Source: Photobacterium angustum
GTDB taxonomy: Bacteria; Pseudomonadota; Gammaproteobacteria; Enterobacterales; Vibrionaceae
Reading direction: 5' to 3'
Assembly: GCF_002954615.1 (NCBI RefSeq)
Contig: NZ_MSCJ01000001.1
Span: 1,178,001-1,242,000 of the forward strand
Length of the DNA stretch: 64,000 bases
Shown here: positions 9,498 through 18,599 of the stretch, piece by piece
Layout of the letters: each line of letters begins with the position of its first letter
How positions within the stretch are numbered: the stretch's first letter is position 1
Notes under the pieces: generated by a model
Database searches by the model: none
Told to the model about the DNA's origin: nothing
What the model saw: the letters and a program-made list of their open reading frames with translations, nothing else
Translations under genes and position numbers: made by a program

Positions 9498-11372
9498 ATG
9501 AACTTTAATAGTCCTTCATCAAAGCAGTCATTAGATTCAGAAGTGATTCGCTTTGCAGGCGACTCTGGCGATGGCATACAATTTACTGGAAATAGATTCT
9601 CAAGTAGTGTCAGTTTGTTTGGTAATTCGCTTGTAACGCTACCTGATTATCCCGCTGAGATTCGAGCACCGGCTGGCACCGTTTCTGGTGTTTCGTCTTT
9701 TCAATTGCAATTCGCTGATCATGATGTTTATACACCTGGCGATCAGTGTGGTGTTTTAATTGCTATGAATGCCGCAGCACTTAAGAAAAATATTGCTGAT
9801 TTAAAGGTTGGTGGTCTGCTCATTGTCGATAAAGCAGGGTTTAGAGACTCGCTAATTAAACTTGCAGGCTATGATGCCAATCCACTGATAGATGGGTCAT
9901 TAAAGGCTTACCGTATAATTGCTGAAGACTTTACACAACTGACTCTTCATTCTCTTGAAGGGTTAGGACTGCCTGGAAAAGTTGCTCGTCGATGTAAAAA
10001 CTGCTTTATGTTAGGTATTGCGTTATGGATATTTAGTCAAACGTTAGAAGAAGCTGAAAACTGGATTAAAGATCAATTTTCTGAACAGCCACAGATAATA
10101 AATGCAAATATTTCAGCGTTGAGAAGTGGTTATAACTATGCGGATACGACAGAAATCTTTGGCGAGAGTTGGCAGGTAGGAAAAGCAAATATTGAACCTG
10201 GACGATACCGTTCAGTGTCAGGGAATGAAGCATTGTCATTGGGGTTAATTACGGCATCCTATGCTGCTGATAAACCGTTATTTTTAGGTTCTTATCCTAT
10301 TACTCCTGCTTCTGATATTTTGCACCAGTTAGCAAAATATCAACAATTTGGTGTGACTACATTTCAGGCTGAAGATGAAATTGCAGCTGCAGGGGCCGCA
10401 TTAGGTGCATCTTATACTGGAGCTTTAGGTGTTACCACGACATCAGGTCCGGGACTATGCCTAAAATCTGAAATGATCAATTTGGCCGTTATGGCAGAGC
10501 TACCCTTGGTTGTTGTTGATGTTCAAAGGGGAGGACCATCAACGGGGCTTCCGACCAAGACAGAACAATCCGATCTCCTCTTCGCACTGTATGGGCGTAA
10601 TGGTGATTCGCCTCTTCCTGTAATTGCTGCATCTTCACCGGGTGATTGTTATGCGATGGCCATTGAGGTTTGTCGATTAGCAACTACTTTTATGACTCCT
10701 GTTGTTCTCCTTACCGACGGCTATATTGCTAATGGTACTGAGCCATGGAAAGTACCATCAGAGGAAGAGATTCCTTGTTGGGATAAACCAGAAGTGAGTG
10801 TTGCAGGATCTTATTATCCATACCTACGAGATCATGACACTTTGGCGCGAGAATGGGTTGTACCGGGCACGGAAGGTAAGCAACACAGAATTGGCGGGTT
10901 AGAAAAGAAAAGTATTACGGGGGAAGTGTGTTATGAGCCCAATAACCACCAGAAAATGAGTAATGAAAGAGCATTAAAAATTAGCAATATTTCCCGCTTT
11001 ATTCCAAACCAACCTTTACTGGGTTCTGAATTAGACGAGTTATTGGTTATTTCTTGGGGAGGGACACTAGGATCAGTCAAAACAGCGGTGAATGAGCTTC
11101 GAGAACACGGCTACTCTGTTGCACATACTCACTTACAATACATTAATCCGCTACCTAGTAATTTCTCTGAATTATTGAGCAATTTTAGCCATATTTTAGT
11201 TGTCGAGTTAAATAACGGACAACTAAAACAATACGTTCAATCACAAGTTCCAATACCTATTGAAGGTTTCGCTAAAACGGATGGAACACCCTTCAAAGTT
11301 GAGGAGTTAACCACAGCAATTAAAAAGACGTTAAAAGAGATCGAAACTGGAGTTGAGCGTGTTGAATCGTAA
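9498..11372 (+). CDS. korA: 2-oxoacid:ferredoxin oxidoreductase, fused gamma-alpha subunit
   Basis: A 624-residue protein with the N-terminal gamma domain (VIRFAGDSGDGIQFTGN, residues 16-32) fused to the alpha domain (SYPITPASDIL near residue 265; EDEIAAAGAALGAS; TTTSGPGLCLKSE; VDVQRGGPSTGLPT). This is the KorA arrangement of two-subunit 2-oxoglutarate synthases. The enzyme reversibly couples oxidative decarboxylation of a 2-oxoacid with CoA to ferredoxin reduction. It overlaps korB by 14 nt, implying translational coupling. No delta ferredoxin subunit adjoins. 2-Oxoglutarate is the likely substrate, but 2-oxoacid specificity cannot be assigned firmly from sequence. Confidence 0.87.
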   Translation: MNFNSPSSKQSLDSEVIRFAGDSGDGIQFTGNRFSSSVSLFGNSLVTLPDYPAEIRAPAGTVSGVSSFQLQFADHDVYTPGDQCGVLIAMNAAALKKNIADLKVGGLLIVDKAGFRDSLIKLAGYDANPLIDGSLKAYRIIAEDFTQLTLHSLEGLGLPGKVARRCKNCFMLGIALWIFSQTLEEAENWIKDQFSEQPQIINANISALRSGYNYADTTEIFGESWQVGKANIEPGRYRSVSGNEALSLGLITASYAADKPLFLGSYPITPASDILHQLAKYQQFGVTTFQAEDEIAAAGAALGASYTGALGVTTTSGPGLCLKSEMINLAVMAELPLVVVDVQRGGPSTGLPTKTEQSDLLFALYGRNGDSPLPVIAASSPGDCYAMAIEVCRLATTFMTPVVLLTDGYIANGTEPWKVPSEEEIPCWDKPEVSVAGSYYPYLRDHDTLAREWVVPGTEGKQHRIGGLEKKSITGEVCYEPNNHQKMSNERALKISNISRFIPNQPLLGSELDELLVISWGGTLGSVKTAVNELREHGYSVAHTHLQYINPLPSNFSELLSNFSHILVVELNNGQLKQYVQSQVPIPIEGFAKTDGTPFKVEELTTAIKKTLKEIETGVERVES

Positions 11373-12327
11373 AGATTATATTTCAGATCAAGAAGTAAAG
11401 TGGTGCCAAAGCTGTGGCGATTTTAATGTATTAAAAACCATGCAGTTAGTCTTAGCTAAAATGGGTAAAACGAAACACAATACGGTATTTGTTTCTGGTA
11501 TTGGATGCTCTTCTCGATTTCCATATTATATGGATACATATGGCTTCCATACTATTCACGGAAGGGCACCAACAATAGCGACTGGCATTAAAAGCGTGAA
11601 TCCTGAACTCGATGTATGGGTTGTTACCGGTGACGGTGATGCATTGAGTATTGGAGGTAATCACTTTATTCATGCAATACGCCGTAATCAAGACATAAAG
11701 ATCTTATTGTTTAATAACGAAATATATGGATTAACAAAGGGACAATATTCACCAACCAGTTCACAAGGTTGTGTGAGTAAATCGACGCCAGAAGGAAGTA
11801 TTGATTATCCACTGCGTCCCTTAACGATAGCTGCGGCAGCTAATGCCAGTTTTATTGCGAGAACTTCTGATAATGATCCCAAGCACATGGCTGCAATTTT
11901 TGAAGCAGCAGCCAACCATAAAGGATGTGCTGTTATTGAAATTCTCCAAAATTGCGTTATTTTCAATGATAAAGTGCACGAACCATATAATGGTCCAAAG
12001 CAGCGTAAAGAACACTTATTATATTTAGAAGACAAACAGCCAATGTTGTATGGCACAGACATGGCACTTAAGTTATCAGGTCTAACACCTGAAGTTACGC
12101 ATAGTTCAGACAAATCTGTATTGGTTCATGAAGTTAATACAAGTAACACATCACTTGCTTATATGTTGGCGAACTTAAGCTATCCTCAACACCCTGTACC
12201 TGTTGGTGTATTTCATCAAACGCAGCGTGAAACTTATGATCAGTTGCTTGATAAGCAGCAATCAAAGGTAAAGCTTAAAAAATCACAATTAATGAGACTT
12301 CTTGAACAGAATAGTTATGTTTTATAG
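11359..12327 (+). CDS. korB: 2-oxoacid:ferredoxin oxidoreductase, beta subunit
   Basis: A 322-residue TPP-binding subunit. WCQSCGDF supplies a CxxC pair, GIGCSSR a third Cys and LQNCVIF a likely fourth for the [4Fe-4S] cluster. VTGDGDALSIGGNHF then LLFNNEIYGLTKGQ is the GDG-NN thiamine-diphosphate/Mg site. It pairs with KorA upstream. The most upstream in-frame start is TTG 11353, but GGAG at 11349-11352 is spaced properly (6 nt) only for GTG 11359, so that start is chosen. A hairpin terminator follows the stop closely, so korAB is a two-gene operon. Confidence 0.87.
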   Translation: MLNRKDYISDQEVKWCQSCGDFNVLKTMQLVLAKMGKTKHNTVFVSGIGCSSRFPYYMDTYGFHTIHGRAPTIATGIKSVNPELDVWVVTGDGDALSIGGNHFIHAIRRNQDIKILLFNNEIYGLTKGQYSPTSSQGCVSKSTPEGSIDYPLRPLTIAAAANASFIARTSDNDPKHMAAIFEAAANHKGCAVIEILQNCVIFNDKVHEPYNGPKQRKEHLLYLEDKQPMLYGTDMALKLSGLTPEVTHSSDKSVLVHEVNTSNTSLAYMLANLSYPQHPVPVGVFHQTQRETYDQLLDKQQSKVKLKKSQLMRLLEQNSYVL

Positions 12328-12336
12328 TTCTTATTA

Positions 12337-12364
12337 AAAAAGCCGCATTTGATGCGGCTTTTTA
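12337..12364 (+). terminator. terminator after korB (probably bidirectional)
   Basis: AAAAGCCGCAT / ATGCGGCTTTT stem flanked by A and T runs. It separates korAB from the convergent CNNM gene and can serve both strands. Confidence 0.88.
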
Positions 12365-12417
12365 CGAAAATAGGGTGACCTTACTTAGTAATCTATTAGT
12401 TCTAATCGCGGTAAGGG

Positions 12418-13707
12418 TTATTCGTAGCGTTGAGCTAATATCCTATCTATACGGTTATTTTCTAATGTTAGAATGCGAAATTGCCAACCTTGCCAGCGAA
12501 TACAGTCATCCAATTTAGGTAAATCATCTAATAGCCACACTAACATTCCGCTCAGCGTGTGATAACCACCGTCTTCTTCGTCTGGCAATTTATTAATATC
12601 TAATAAATCTTTAAATACAGTGATTGGCATCATGCCATCTAAATTCCAACTGCCGTCTGGATTTTGCTCAGACCAAACATCTTTTGGATTATCAGGGGTA
12701 AATTTACCGGCTAATGCCTCTAAAATATCTTGAGAAGTCACGATACCTTGAATATCACCATATTCGTCAACCACGAAAGCAAAGTCAGACCCTGAGCTTT
12801 GGAACATTTCTAATAGCGTTGTACCTGTCCAGTTTTCTGGAACGAAAACGGGAGGGGTTAAGTAATCTAAAATTGATAGCGGATTTTCAGCCGTATTATC
12901 ATTGATAAACTGTAATAACTGCTTGGCATTTAATGTGCCCTTTAAATCGCTGAAGCCGTTATTTCCAACAGGAAGGCAAGCATACGTGCTTGACAGTAAT
13001 TTTTGTAAATAGCTCTCAGGCGAATAATTTAAATCAAGATACGCAATTTCATTTCGTGGCGTCATCATTGAAGATACTTTTCGGTCATCGAAATTAAATA
13101 CGTTACGCATCATGTTATGTTCATGCTGGTGGATCACACCAGATTGAGAACCTTCCGCAATTACTGCGCGGATATCATCTTCTGTTAGTGCTGAACTGTC
13201 GTCTTTTCCTTTTCCCATTAAACGTAATAGTAAATCGGTTGAATTTGCTAATAGCCATACAAATGGACGAGAAATAAAAGCGATAACTGCAATTGGGCGA
13301 GCGAAAAATATCGCAATAGAAACAGCGTTTACTTGACCTAATCGTTTAGGAACTAATTCACCAATAACAATCGATACATACGTTAAAACAATGACCGCAA
13401 TTGCTGAAGCAGTAAAGCCAACGGATTTTGCAGGAAAGCCTAACTCAATTAACCAATGTGAAATAGGGCCAGCTAAAGCAGCTTCGCCAATAACACCGTT
13501 CATAATACCAATAACAGTGATACCGATCTGCATTGTTGATAGAAACTGAGTCGGTGATTCACCTAGCTCTATTGCTTTTTGAGCAGAGATATTCCCTTCA
13601 TCTGCTAATCGTTGTAACCGGTTTTTCTTTGCTGTGACAAGTGCTATCTCAGACATAGCAAATAATCCATTAATAATGATCAAACAGACCAAAATAATGA
13701 TACTCAT
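12418..13707 (-). CDS. CNNM/CorC-HlyC (UPF0053) family membrane protein with CBS domains
   Basis: A 429-residue protein. The N-terminal DUF21/CNNM domain holds about four hydrophobic segments in residues 1-175 (MSIIILVCLIIINGLFAMSE; IGITVIGIMNGVIGE; VIVLTYVSIVIGELVPKR). Two CBS motifs follow (SSMMTPRNEIAYLD; FAFVVDEYGDIQGIVTSQDILEAL), and a CorC_HlyC C-terminal domain ends the protein. It resembles E. coli YtfL/YoaE-type proteins, linked to divalent cation or cadaverine efflux. ATG has an AGGAG-like site in the reverse strand just upstream. The exact transported ion is not inferable. Confidence 0.86.
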   Translation of the reverse strand: MSIIILVCLIIINGLFAMSEIALVTAKKNRLQRLADEGNISAQKAIELGESPTQFLSTMQIGITVIGIMNGVIGEAALAGPISHWLIELGFPAKSVGFTASAIAVIVLTYVSIVIGELVPKRLGQVNAVSIAIFFARPIAVIAFISRPFVWLLANSTDLLLRLMGKGKDDSSALTEDDIRAVIAEGSQSGVIHQHEHNMMRNVFNFDDRKVSSMMTPRNEIAYLDLNYSPESYLQKLLSSTYACLPVGNNGFSDLKGTLNAKQLLQFINDNTAENPLSILDYLTPPVFVPENWTGTTLLEMFQSSGSDFAFVVDEYGDIQGIVTSQDILEALAGKFTPDNPKDVWSEQNPDGSWNLDGMMPITVFKDLLDINKLPDEEDGGYHTLSGMLVWLLDDLPKLDDCIRWQGWQFRILTLENNRIDRILAQRYE

Positions 13708-14105
13708 TTATTTCTCCTAGAAACCTGGTGGGCACCATAGGGTGGGAATAAAAATAGGTGCGCCTATAACGTGAATAAAGGAAAGTCTATTCACACATTG
13801 TAGGTGATTATATCTATAGTATGCCTATAAGGTTAATTAAAAATTAACCTTTATCGCTTATTGGTAAGAAAGAAATTACGCATTCGTTTAGCCAATAGAC
13901 AGAAGTGAAAACAATCGGTGTTATTTGTACAAATAAAGAAAACAAACCATAACCAACTTGTTATCAGCTAGTGGTTGAGCATTATTAGTGCTGTCTCGGT
14001 AATGCTAATTCATTGAACTTGTTATGTTTGATATAGTCTACGTAAAACTTTCTTTGTTATAGTAAGTAAATATCACGGTTAAGTGGAATACATGAGGATA
14101 TCAGT
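13708..14105. other. divergent intergenic region
   Basis: About 400 bp between the CNNM gene and the lipoprotein gene. It should carry promoters for both directions. I see no coding potential or clear operator. Confidence 0.4.
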
Positions 14106-14474
14106 GTGAGAAAAATTCAACTAGGCCTTGTTGCAGTTACAACGGCATTATTACTAACAGGCTGTGGGGAAGCAAAAATCACCGGTACGCCAATTAAGAA
14201 TGTAGATTCTATCGCGGTAACATCCGCTGAAGATATTGATGTGTTTTGTCCTACAGGTATTTGTACTTTTGAACTAACGGCTTCTAAACCTGTTACCGCA
14301 ACTGTCACTATGCATTACGATTACACCAAGTTATATACCAAGATTGAAGGTGTTGACGTCATTGGGGAAGGGGCTAAAAATGCTAAAGTTGTCGATGAAG
14401 ATCAGTTTACTGTTGATATTAGCAGCGCAGATAAACCTGTTAAAATTCAAGTAATTGATTATTATCGAAACTAA
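14106..14474 (+). CDS. hypothetical lipoprotein
   Basis: A 122-residue precursor starting at GTG with GAGG 8 nt upstream. The signal peptide ends in a lipobox LLTGC (Cys about residue 20), followed by GEAK. The mature part is short, beta-rich and acidic (FTVDISSADKPVKIQVID). Two cysteines (CPTGIC) could form a disulfide. A terminator follows. I do not recognise a family; location is predicted to be the periplasmic face of a membrane. Confidence 0.72.
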   Translation: MRKIQLGLVAVTTALLLTGCGEAKITGTPIKNVDSIAVTSAEDIDVFCPTGICTFELTASKPVTATVTMHYDYTKLYTKIEGVDVIGEGAKNAKVVDEDQFTVDISSADKPVKIQVIDYYRN

Positions 14475-14494
14475 ATATAACTTATGTGTTATCA

Positions 14495-14524
14495 AAAAGC
14501 AGCGATCATCAGTCGCTGTTTTTT
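14495..14524 (+). terminator. terminator after lipoprotein gene
   Basis: CAGCGA / TCGCTG core stem flanked by A and T runs, ending in TTTTTT. Confidence 0.75.
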
Positions 14525-14645
14525 ACCGATAGAAATATACCAAATACTTAAAGCCATGCATCTTTACTAATAAATGTTAGTCATTTGTTACCGCAATTCA
14601 CATATTGTCTGTTTTGTTTATAAAAAGTCATTAAAATAAATATTT

Positions 14646-14753
14646 ATGCATATACGGGCTATTTTCAATAGTTTCCTTATTATATCGGTATTTCTTGTCA
14701 TTACAGTGGTGTGTGTTTTTTACACAGCAGTAAATAGGCTGATTATAAAGTAG
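14646..14753 (+). CDS. possible small single-pass membrane peptide (35 aa)
   Basis: ATG to TAG encodes 35 residues with one continuous hydrophobic span (FLIISVFLVITVVCVFY) between basic ends. This is the look of a bacterial small membrane protein. No clear ribosome site precedes it and no homologue is known to me, so it may be chance in AT-rich DNA. Confidence 0.2.
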   Translation: MHIRAIFNSFLIISVFLVITVVCVFYTAVNRLIIK

Positions 14754-14839
14754 CCAAGCCATCAAGCGGACTTAAAAGTGAATGAAATATAAAATTAAAA
14801 ATATATTTTACGGTTCATTTAACTTTTACTTGTTGTTTA

Positions 14840-15232
14840 TTATCTATTTCTTACTTTTCTGTTTGAAGTCATCTCTTGATTTAGCGCTTTAACTTTTCTT
14901 TTATCATTAATTAAGTGTGTAATAGCCATTATTGGATGTTTATACATCATTTTAGGGCCTGAATAACGCATAATTGTTTGTGATTTGACCTTTTCTTGAG
15001 CTTTGTAGCAATGAATAGGGCACTGTCGACATGTCGGCTTGCTGATACCATAAGGACAACGATCTAACCTTTGTTTTACGTAGCTTTTGAAAGATTCACA
15101 GTCTTCACATAAATTAACTTTTTTACATTTTTCGTAATGGTGATGTGAGCAGTAAATTTCGATCATTGCTGAAATCGTCAAATATTCACGATTTAATTTA
15201 CCTAGTAGCTTAAAGTTAGTGTTTATAGTCAT
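14840..15232 (-). CDS. ygbA: YgbA-type nitrous oxide-stimulated promoter family protein
   Basis: A 130-residue Cys-rich protein. Cysteines occur as YCSHHHYEKCKK, CEDCESF, RCPYGISKPTCRQCPIHCY, as in the YgbA_NO family, and RYSGPKMMYKHPIMAITHLI ends the conserved core. E. coli ygbA (117 aa) belongs to the NsrR regulon and helps growth after nitric oxide stress; the cysteines suggest an Fe-S or metal site. A likely NsrR operator lies about 47 bp upstream. It is monocistronic. Confidence 0.83.
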   Translation of the reverse strand: MTINTNFKLLGKLNREYLTISAMIEIYCSHHHYEKCKKVNLCEDCESFKSYVKQRLDRCPYGISKPTCRQCPIHCYKAQEKVKSQTIMRYSGPKMMYKHPIMAITHLINDKRKVKALNQEMTSNRKVRNR

Positions 15233-15278
15233 CGTTTTGAATTTCTTAATAGATTCTATCTAATACTGCCATTATACA

Positions 15279-15301
15279 AACATGCATATGAAATGATATT
15301 T
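15279..15301 (-). promoter_or_regulatory. candidate NsrR operator upstream of ygbA
   Basis: AACATGCATAT-G-AAATGATATTT matches the 11-1-11 NsrR inverted repeat at about 16 of 22 bases, with the left half 9 of 11. Its place just upstream of ygbA, a known NsrR target in E. coli, supports the call. Confidence 0.5.
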
Positions 15302-15473
15302 AAGTTTTTAGAGGGGGAATATGAAATTAAATCGTGTTTTTAATGATAAATAGCATCATCTTTGTTGCCAAATTGAAAAAAAGTATCAGTTTTTTAAAGA
15401 AACATAAGGCGATGGGTTGATTTAAATAGGCTAGAGCAGTAGTATCCACGCCTCGATTTTTATGGTGGTGTAT

Positions 15474-15767
15474 ATGAGCAGATTTGAGTGCCTTGAAAGA
15501 ATTGTCGACGAATATCGTAAAAAAGTTCGTGACGCTGAGTTTAACCGTCAGAACGATAGCGAAGTTGCTAAAGTTCTTGTTTTACTAGTCGGTAACTCTA
15601 TGTTCAGTCTGGCTGATGAATTTGCTGATTGGGTTAATCGTGGTGGCGATCGTAGCTACGGTGGTAAGTTTTTCGTTTCTAAGCAACTAATGACGTTGTT
15701 AGAGCCTGTAACTTTCCGTGGTGTAACAGTACGTCGTGATTCGATTAAACTATTCAGAATTTCGTAA
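15474..15767 (+). CDS. conserved-looking hypothetical protein (97 aa)
   Basis: A soluble 97-residue protein with no signal or membrane segment. It is helical at the start (RIVDEYRKKVRDAEFN) and has a basic C-terminus (RGVTVRRDSIKLFRIS). ATG 15474 follows GGTGGTG at usual spacing, so the in-frame start at 15462 is less likely. Codon use resembles highly expressed neighbours. A strong terminator follows. I do not recognise the family. Confidence 0.65.
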   Translation: MSRFECLERIVDEYRKKVRDAEFNRQNDSEVAKVLVLLVGNSMFSLADEFADWVNRGGDRSYGGKFFVSKQLMTLLEPVTFRGVTVRRDSIKLFRIS

Positions 15768-15851
15768 GCTGAATGGATTCAATCGGTATTCCATGACTCC
15801 AATGTAGAATTGGAAAACGGATTTTTGATCTTGATGTTTATCGGGGTCGGC

Positions 15852-15882
15852 AGAAGGGGATGCGAGTGCATCCCTTTCGCTT
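15852..15882 (+). terminator. terminator after the 97-aa gene
   Basis: AAGGGGATGC / GCATCCCTTT form a 10-bp stem with one G-T pair and a GAGT loop. The T-rich tail CGCTTTTCT is imperfect. Confidence 0.65.
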
Positions 15883-15952
15883 TTCTGGCGTTATGTAATA
15901 TCGGTTTTCACAAAGTCACTATCTCGTCTCAGTGATTGTGTTTTAGATTAAA

Positions 15953-16828
15953 TTAAACCGTTTTATTGAAAGCTTTAATCAAGACAGATGTATCCATTCT
16001 GCCTAGCCCTTCGTTTTGTAATAAGCCATAACGTTTATCCACTGCGTCCGTCAGTGGTAATTCAAGATCGTGTTTTTTCGCTTCATCTAAACAAAAGCCC
16101 AGATCTTTACGCATCCAATCAATAGCAAAGCCAAAATCAAATTTATCTTCAGCCATCGTTTTAGCGCGATTTTCCATCTGCCAAGAGCCCGCCGCACCAT
16201 GCTTTAGAACGCTGACGACTTGTTCGATATCAAGGTTTGATTTTTGTGCCAGCGTTAATGCTTCACTCAATCCTTGCAGTACACCTGCAATACAAATTTG
16301 ATTCACCATCTTACAGCGTTGACCTTGTCCATAACCGCCAACCAATACCGCTTGTTTCGCGTAGCTGTTTAAAATCGGTAATATGCTATCAAAAACAGCT
16401 TGTTCGCCACCGCACATAATAGTCAGCGCACCATTTTCAGCACCGGCTTGACCACCAGAAACTGGTGCATCAATAAAGTTAACGCCTTGAGCTAAGCATG
16501 CTTTCGCCAATTCTTCAGCAAGTTCCGCAGAGGTCGTCGTATGATCAACAAGCGTAGAGCCCGCTTTCATGCCAGCTAAAACGCCGTCAGCGCCAAATAC
16601 AACGCTTCGAACGTCATTATCGTTACCAACACAAAGCGCAACTACATCGCGGTTCTGAGCGGCTTCACGCGGCGTTTCACTGTATTGTCCTGAAAACTCC
16701 GATGCCCATTGCTGTGCTTTAGAGGTTGTGCGGTTATACACAGTGGTGTCGAAACCTGAATTAAACAGGTGACGTGCCATTGGGAAGCCCATTACACCCA
16801 AACCAATAAAAGCGATACTTGTTGTCAT
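15953..16828 (-). CDS. beta-hydroxyacid dehydrogenase (3-hydroxyisobutyrate dehydrogenase / tartronate semialdehyde reductase family)
   Basis: A 291-residue NAD(P)-dependent enzyme. The Rossmann motif GLGVMGFPMARHL opens the protein, DAPVSGGQAGAENG is the substrate-binding signature, and KMVNQICIAG carries the catalytic Lys near residue 170. Members oxidise or reduce short beta-hydroxyacids. The gene is divergent from a MocR regulator with a 304-bp shared region, so regulation by it is likely. The length equals GarR/MmsB enzymes, but the substrate remains open because no glyoxylate or valine pathway genes adjoin. Confidence 0.87.
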   Translation of the reverse strand: MTTSIAFIGLGVMGFPMARHLFNSGFDTTVYNRTTSKAQQWASEFSGQYSETPREAAQNRDVVALCVGNDNDVRSVVFGADGVLAGMKAGSTLVDHTTTSAELAEELAKACLAQGVNFIDAPVSGGQAGAENGALTIMCGGEQAVFDSILPILNSYAKQAVLVGGYGQGQRCKMVNQICIAGVLQGLSEALTLAQKSNLDIEQVVSVLKHGAAGSWQMENRAKTMAEDKFDFGFAIDWMRKDLGFCLDEAKKHDLELPLTDAVDKRYGLLQNEGLGRMDTSVLIKAFNKTV

Positions 16829-17031
16829 AGGTTTCTCCTTACCAAATACAGTAAAATTGAGTTATGTCATTGCGATATGTTGTCAGCAGGCAATGTCTTT
16901 ATTAAAAGCGATGGCGAGCTGAACGTTTGTTGTTAAAGGTTGTAACTACCTTTGTAATTTCAGATTTTATCCATTTGTGCTCATCGTTAGCCAAATGGTT
17001 ACCAAATGATGGTTAGTACACTAGGGGTTAC

Positions 17032-17047
17032 ATTGACATATGTCAAT
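17032..17047. promoter_or_regulatory. 16-bp perfect palindrome in the divergent promoter region
   Basis: ATTGACATATGTCAAT reads the same on both strands and lies about 85 bp before the MocR start. It is a good operator candidate for the MocR protein or another dimeric regulator. Confidence 0.4.
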
Positions 17048-17074
17048 TTGTTTATTTAAGGTATCATTTTTTAG

Positions 17075-17093
17075 CTAACTTGGTTAAAGTTAG
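17075..17093. promoter_or_regulatory. inverted repeat close to the MocR gene start
   Basis: CTAACTT-GGTTA-AAGTTAG is a 7-bp inverted repeat 40 bp before the GTG start, in the place expected for autoregulation. Confidence 0.35.
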
Positions 17094-17132
17094 TTAAGTG
17101 ATTGGTGATAATGATAAATATAGGATCAGACT

Positions 17133-18470
17133 GTGAGTGTCGCTAAATATAAACAAATAGCAAAAACAATAGAGGCGCGCATAGACAATGGTGAATATCC
17201 GAAAGGGTTTAAATTGCCGACACACCGTGTACTTGCGGATGAATTAAACACCACACCAGCGACGGTAGCTAAAGCATATCAGTTACTGGTAGATAAAAAG
17301 CGCGTGGAATCGTTTGTTGGGCGTGGGACATTTGTATGCTCACCGTCAAGACTAAGCGATGTTATTCAACCGGCTGATGATGAAACTGATTTTAACTTTT
17401 CTATCTTGCAACCTTGCTTGTCTCAAAACCTGTCTCCACTGCGTGATGCCATGATGAATGCAGCAGATCACCTCAGTTGTCATTTAATGGGCTACACCGA
17501 ACATTCAGGCCATGAAAGCCACCGTTTGGCTGCTGTAACATGGGCGAAAAAGTTTGGTTTGGAAGGGGGGAGTGTTAAAAATACCTTGTTGACGAACGGC
17601 GCACAGCATGGCTTATCGTTACTTATTCATACGTTAACAGAGCCTGGTGATACCATCGCGGTAGAAGCCTTAACTTACCCTGGTATTATGGCGATCGCTC
17701 AAGCAGCAGGTCGTCATGTGGTTGGGGTTAAACTTGATGAGCAGGGGATGTGCTCTGATGATTTGCAACAGGTGATCACTCAACATAAGCCTAAATTAGT
17801 TATTGTCGTGCCATCTCATCAAAACCCGACAGGTATCACCATGTCGCCAATAAGACGAGATGCCATTGCAACAGTGATTGAACGCAATAATATTTGGTTA
17901 ATTGAAGATGATATCTACGGCTTTTTAAATCCAGATCCTATCGCTGCGATCAGTAATCGTATTCCACTGCATAGCTTTCATATTTCAGGTTTATCAAAAG
18001 CCCTTAGTCCTGCTTTGCGCTGTGGCTTTTTAAAAGTACCCGAATCACATATCGCGGTTTTACAAGCCACTATTCGCGCTAACATTTGGCTATCGTCACC
18101 GCTAAATTATATTGCTGCAACACAACTAATTGAGAGTGGTGAAGCCTTTGAGTTAGCAGAAAACCAGCGTGAAACTGCCTGTAAAAGACAACAACTAGCC
18201 CGTGATATTTTAAGCCATGATGGTAATGAAACTGGCTTTCAAATCTGGTGGCCGTTGCCTCAATATTGGCAGCAGGAACGCTTTGTGATGGAAGCAAAAA
18301 ACCAAGGGTTAATTGTCAGTAGTGGGCGTTATTTTAATGCAAATGGCGACGATCCGAAGCATATCCGTTTGTCTCTAATGGCTATTAATTCTGAGCAGCG
18401 GTTACAACAAGGTTTAACATTATTACGCGATTTAGCTCGCTCTGAAGTCAGCAGCGTTATCCCGTTTTAA
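17133..18470 (+). CDS. MocR-type regulator (GntR winged helix fused to class I aminotransferase fold)
   Basis: A 445-residue protein. Residues 1-70 form a GntR helix-turn-helix (LPTHRVLADELNTTPATVAKAY; GRGTFV). Residues 100-440 follow fold type I aminotransferases: NGAQHGLSLLIHTL, PSHQNPTGI, and ISGLSKALSPALRCGF with the PLP lysine. MocR proteins sense PLP or amino-compound ligands and control adjacent divergent genes. Start is GTG with AGGA 7 nt upstream. The divergent hydroxyacid dehydrogenase is the likely target; two palindromes between them could be operators. Confidence 0.87.
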   Translation: MSVAKYKQIAKTIEARIDNGEYPKGFKLPTHRVLADELNTTPATVAKAYQLLVDKKRVESFVGRGTFVCSPSRLSDVIQPADDETDFNFSILQPCLSQNLSPLRDAMMNAADHLSCHLMGYTEHSGHESHRLAAVTWAKKFGLEGGSVKNTLLTNGAQHGLSLLIHTLTEPGDTIAVEALTYPGIMAIAQAAGRHVVGVKLDEQGMCSDDLQQVITQHKPKLVIVVPSHQNPTGITMSPIRRDAIATVIERNNIWLIEDDIYGFLNPDPIAAISNRIPLHSFHISGLSKALSPALRCGFLKVPESHIAVLQATIRANIWLSSPLNYIAATQLIESGEAFELAENQRETACKRQQLARDILSHDGNETGFQIWWPLPQYWQQERFVMEAKNQGLIVSSGRYFNANGDDPKHIRLSLMAINSEQRLQQGLTLLRDLARSEVSSVIPF

Positions 18471-18599
18471 GCGCAAAGGTAGCAAGATTGACAGTCACTG
18501 CGAAGTTATAAAAAGCGACTGTTAGCACTCTTTGAAAGCCACTGACATATGTTATTATTTCAGCATTATTATTTTAATTAGAAAAAGTCGAGTCATAAA

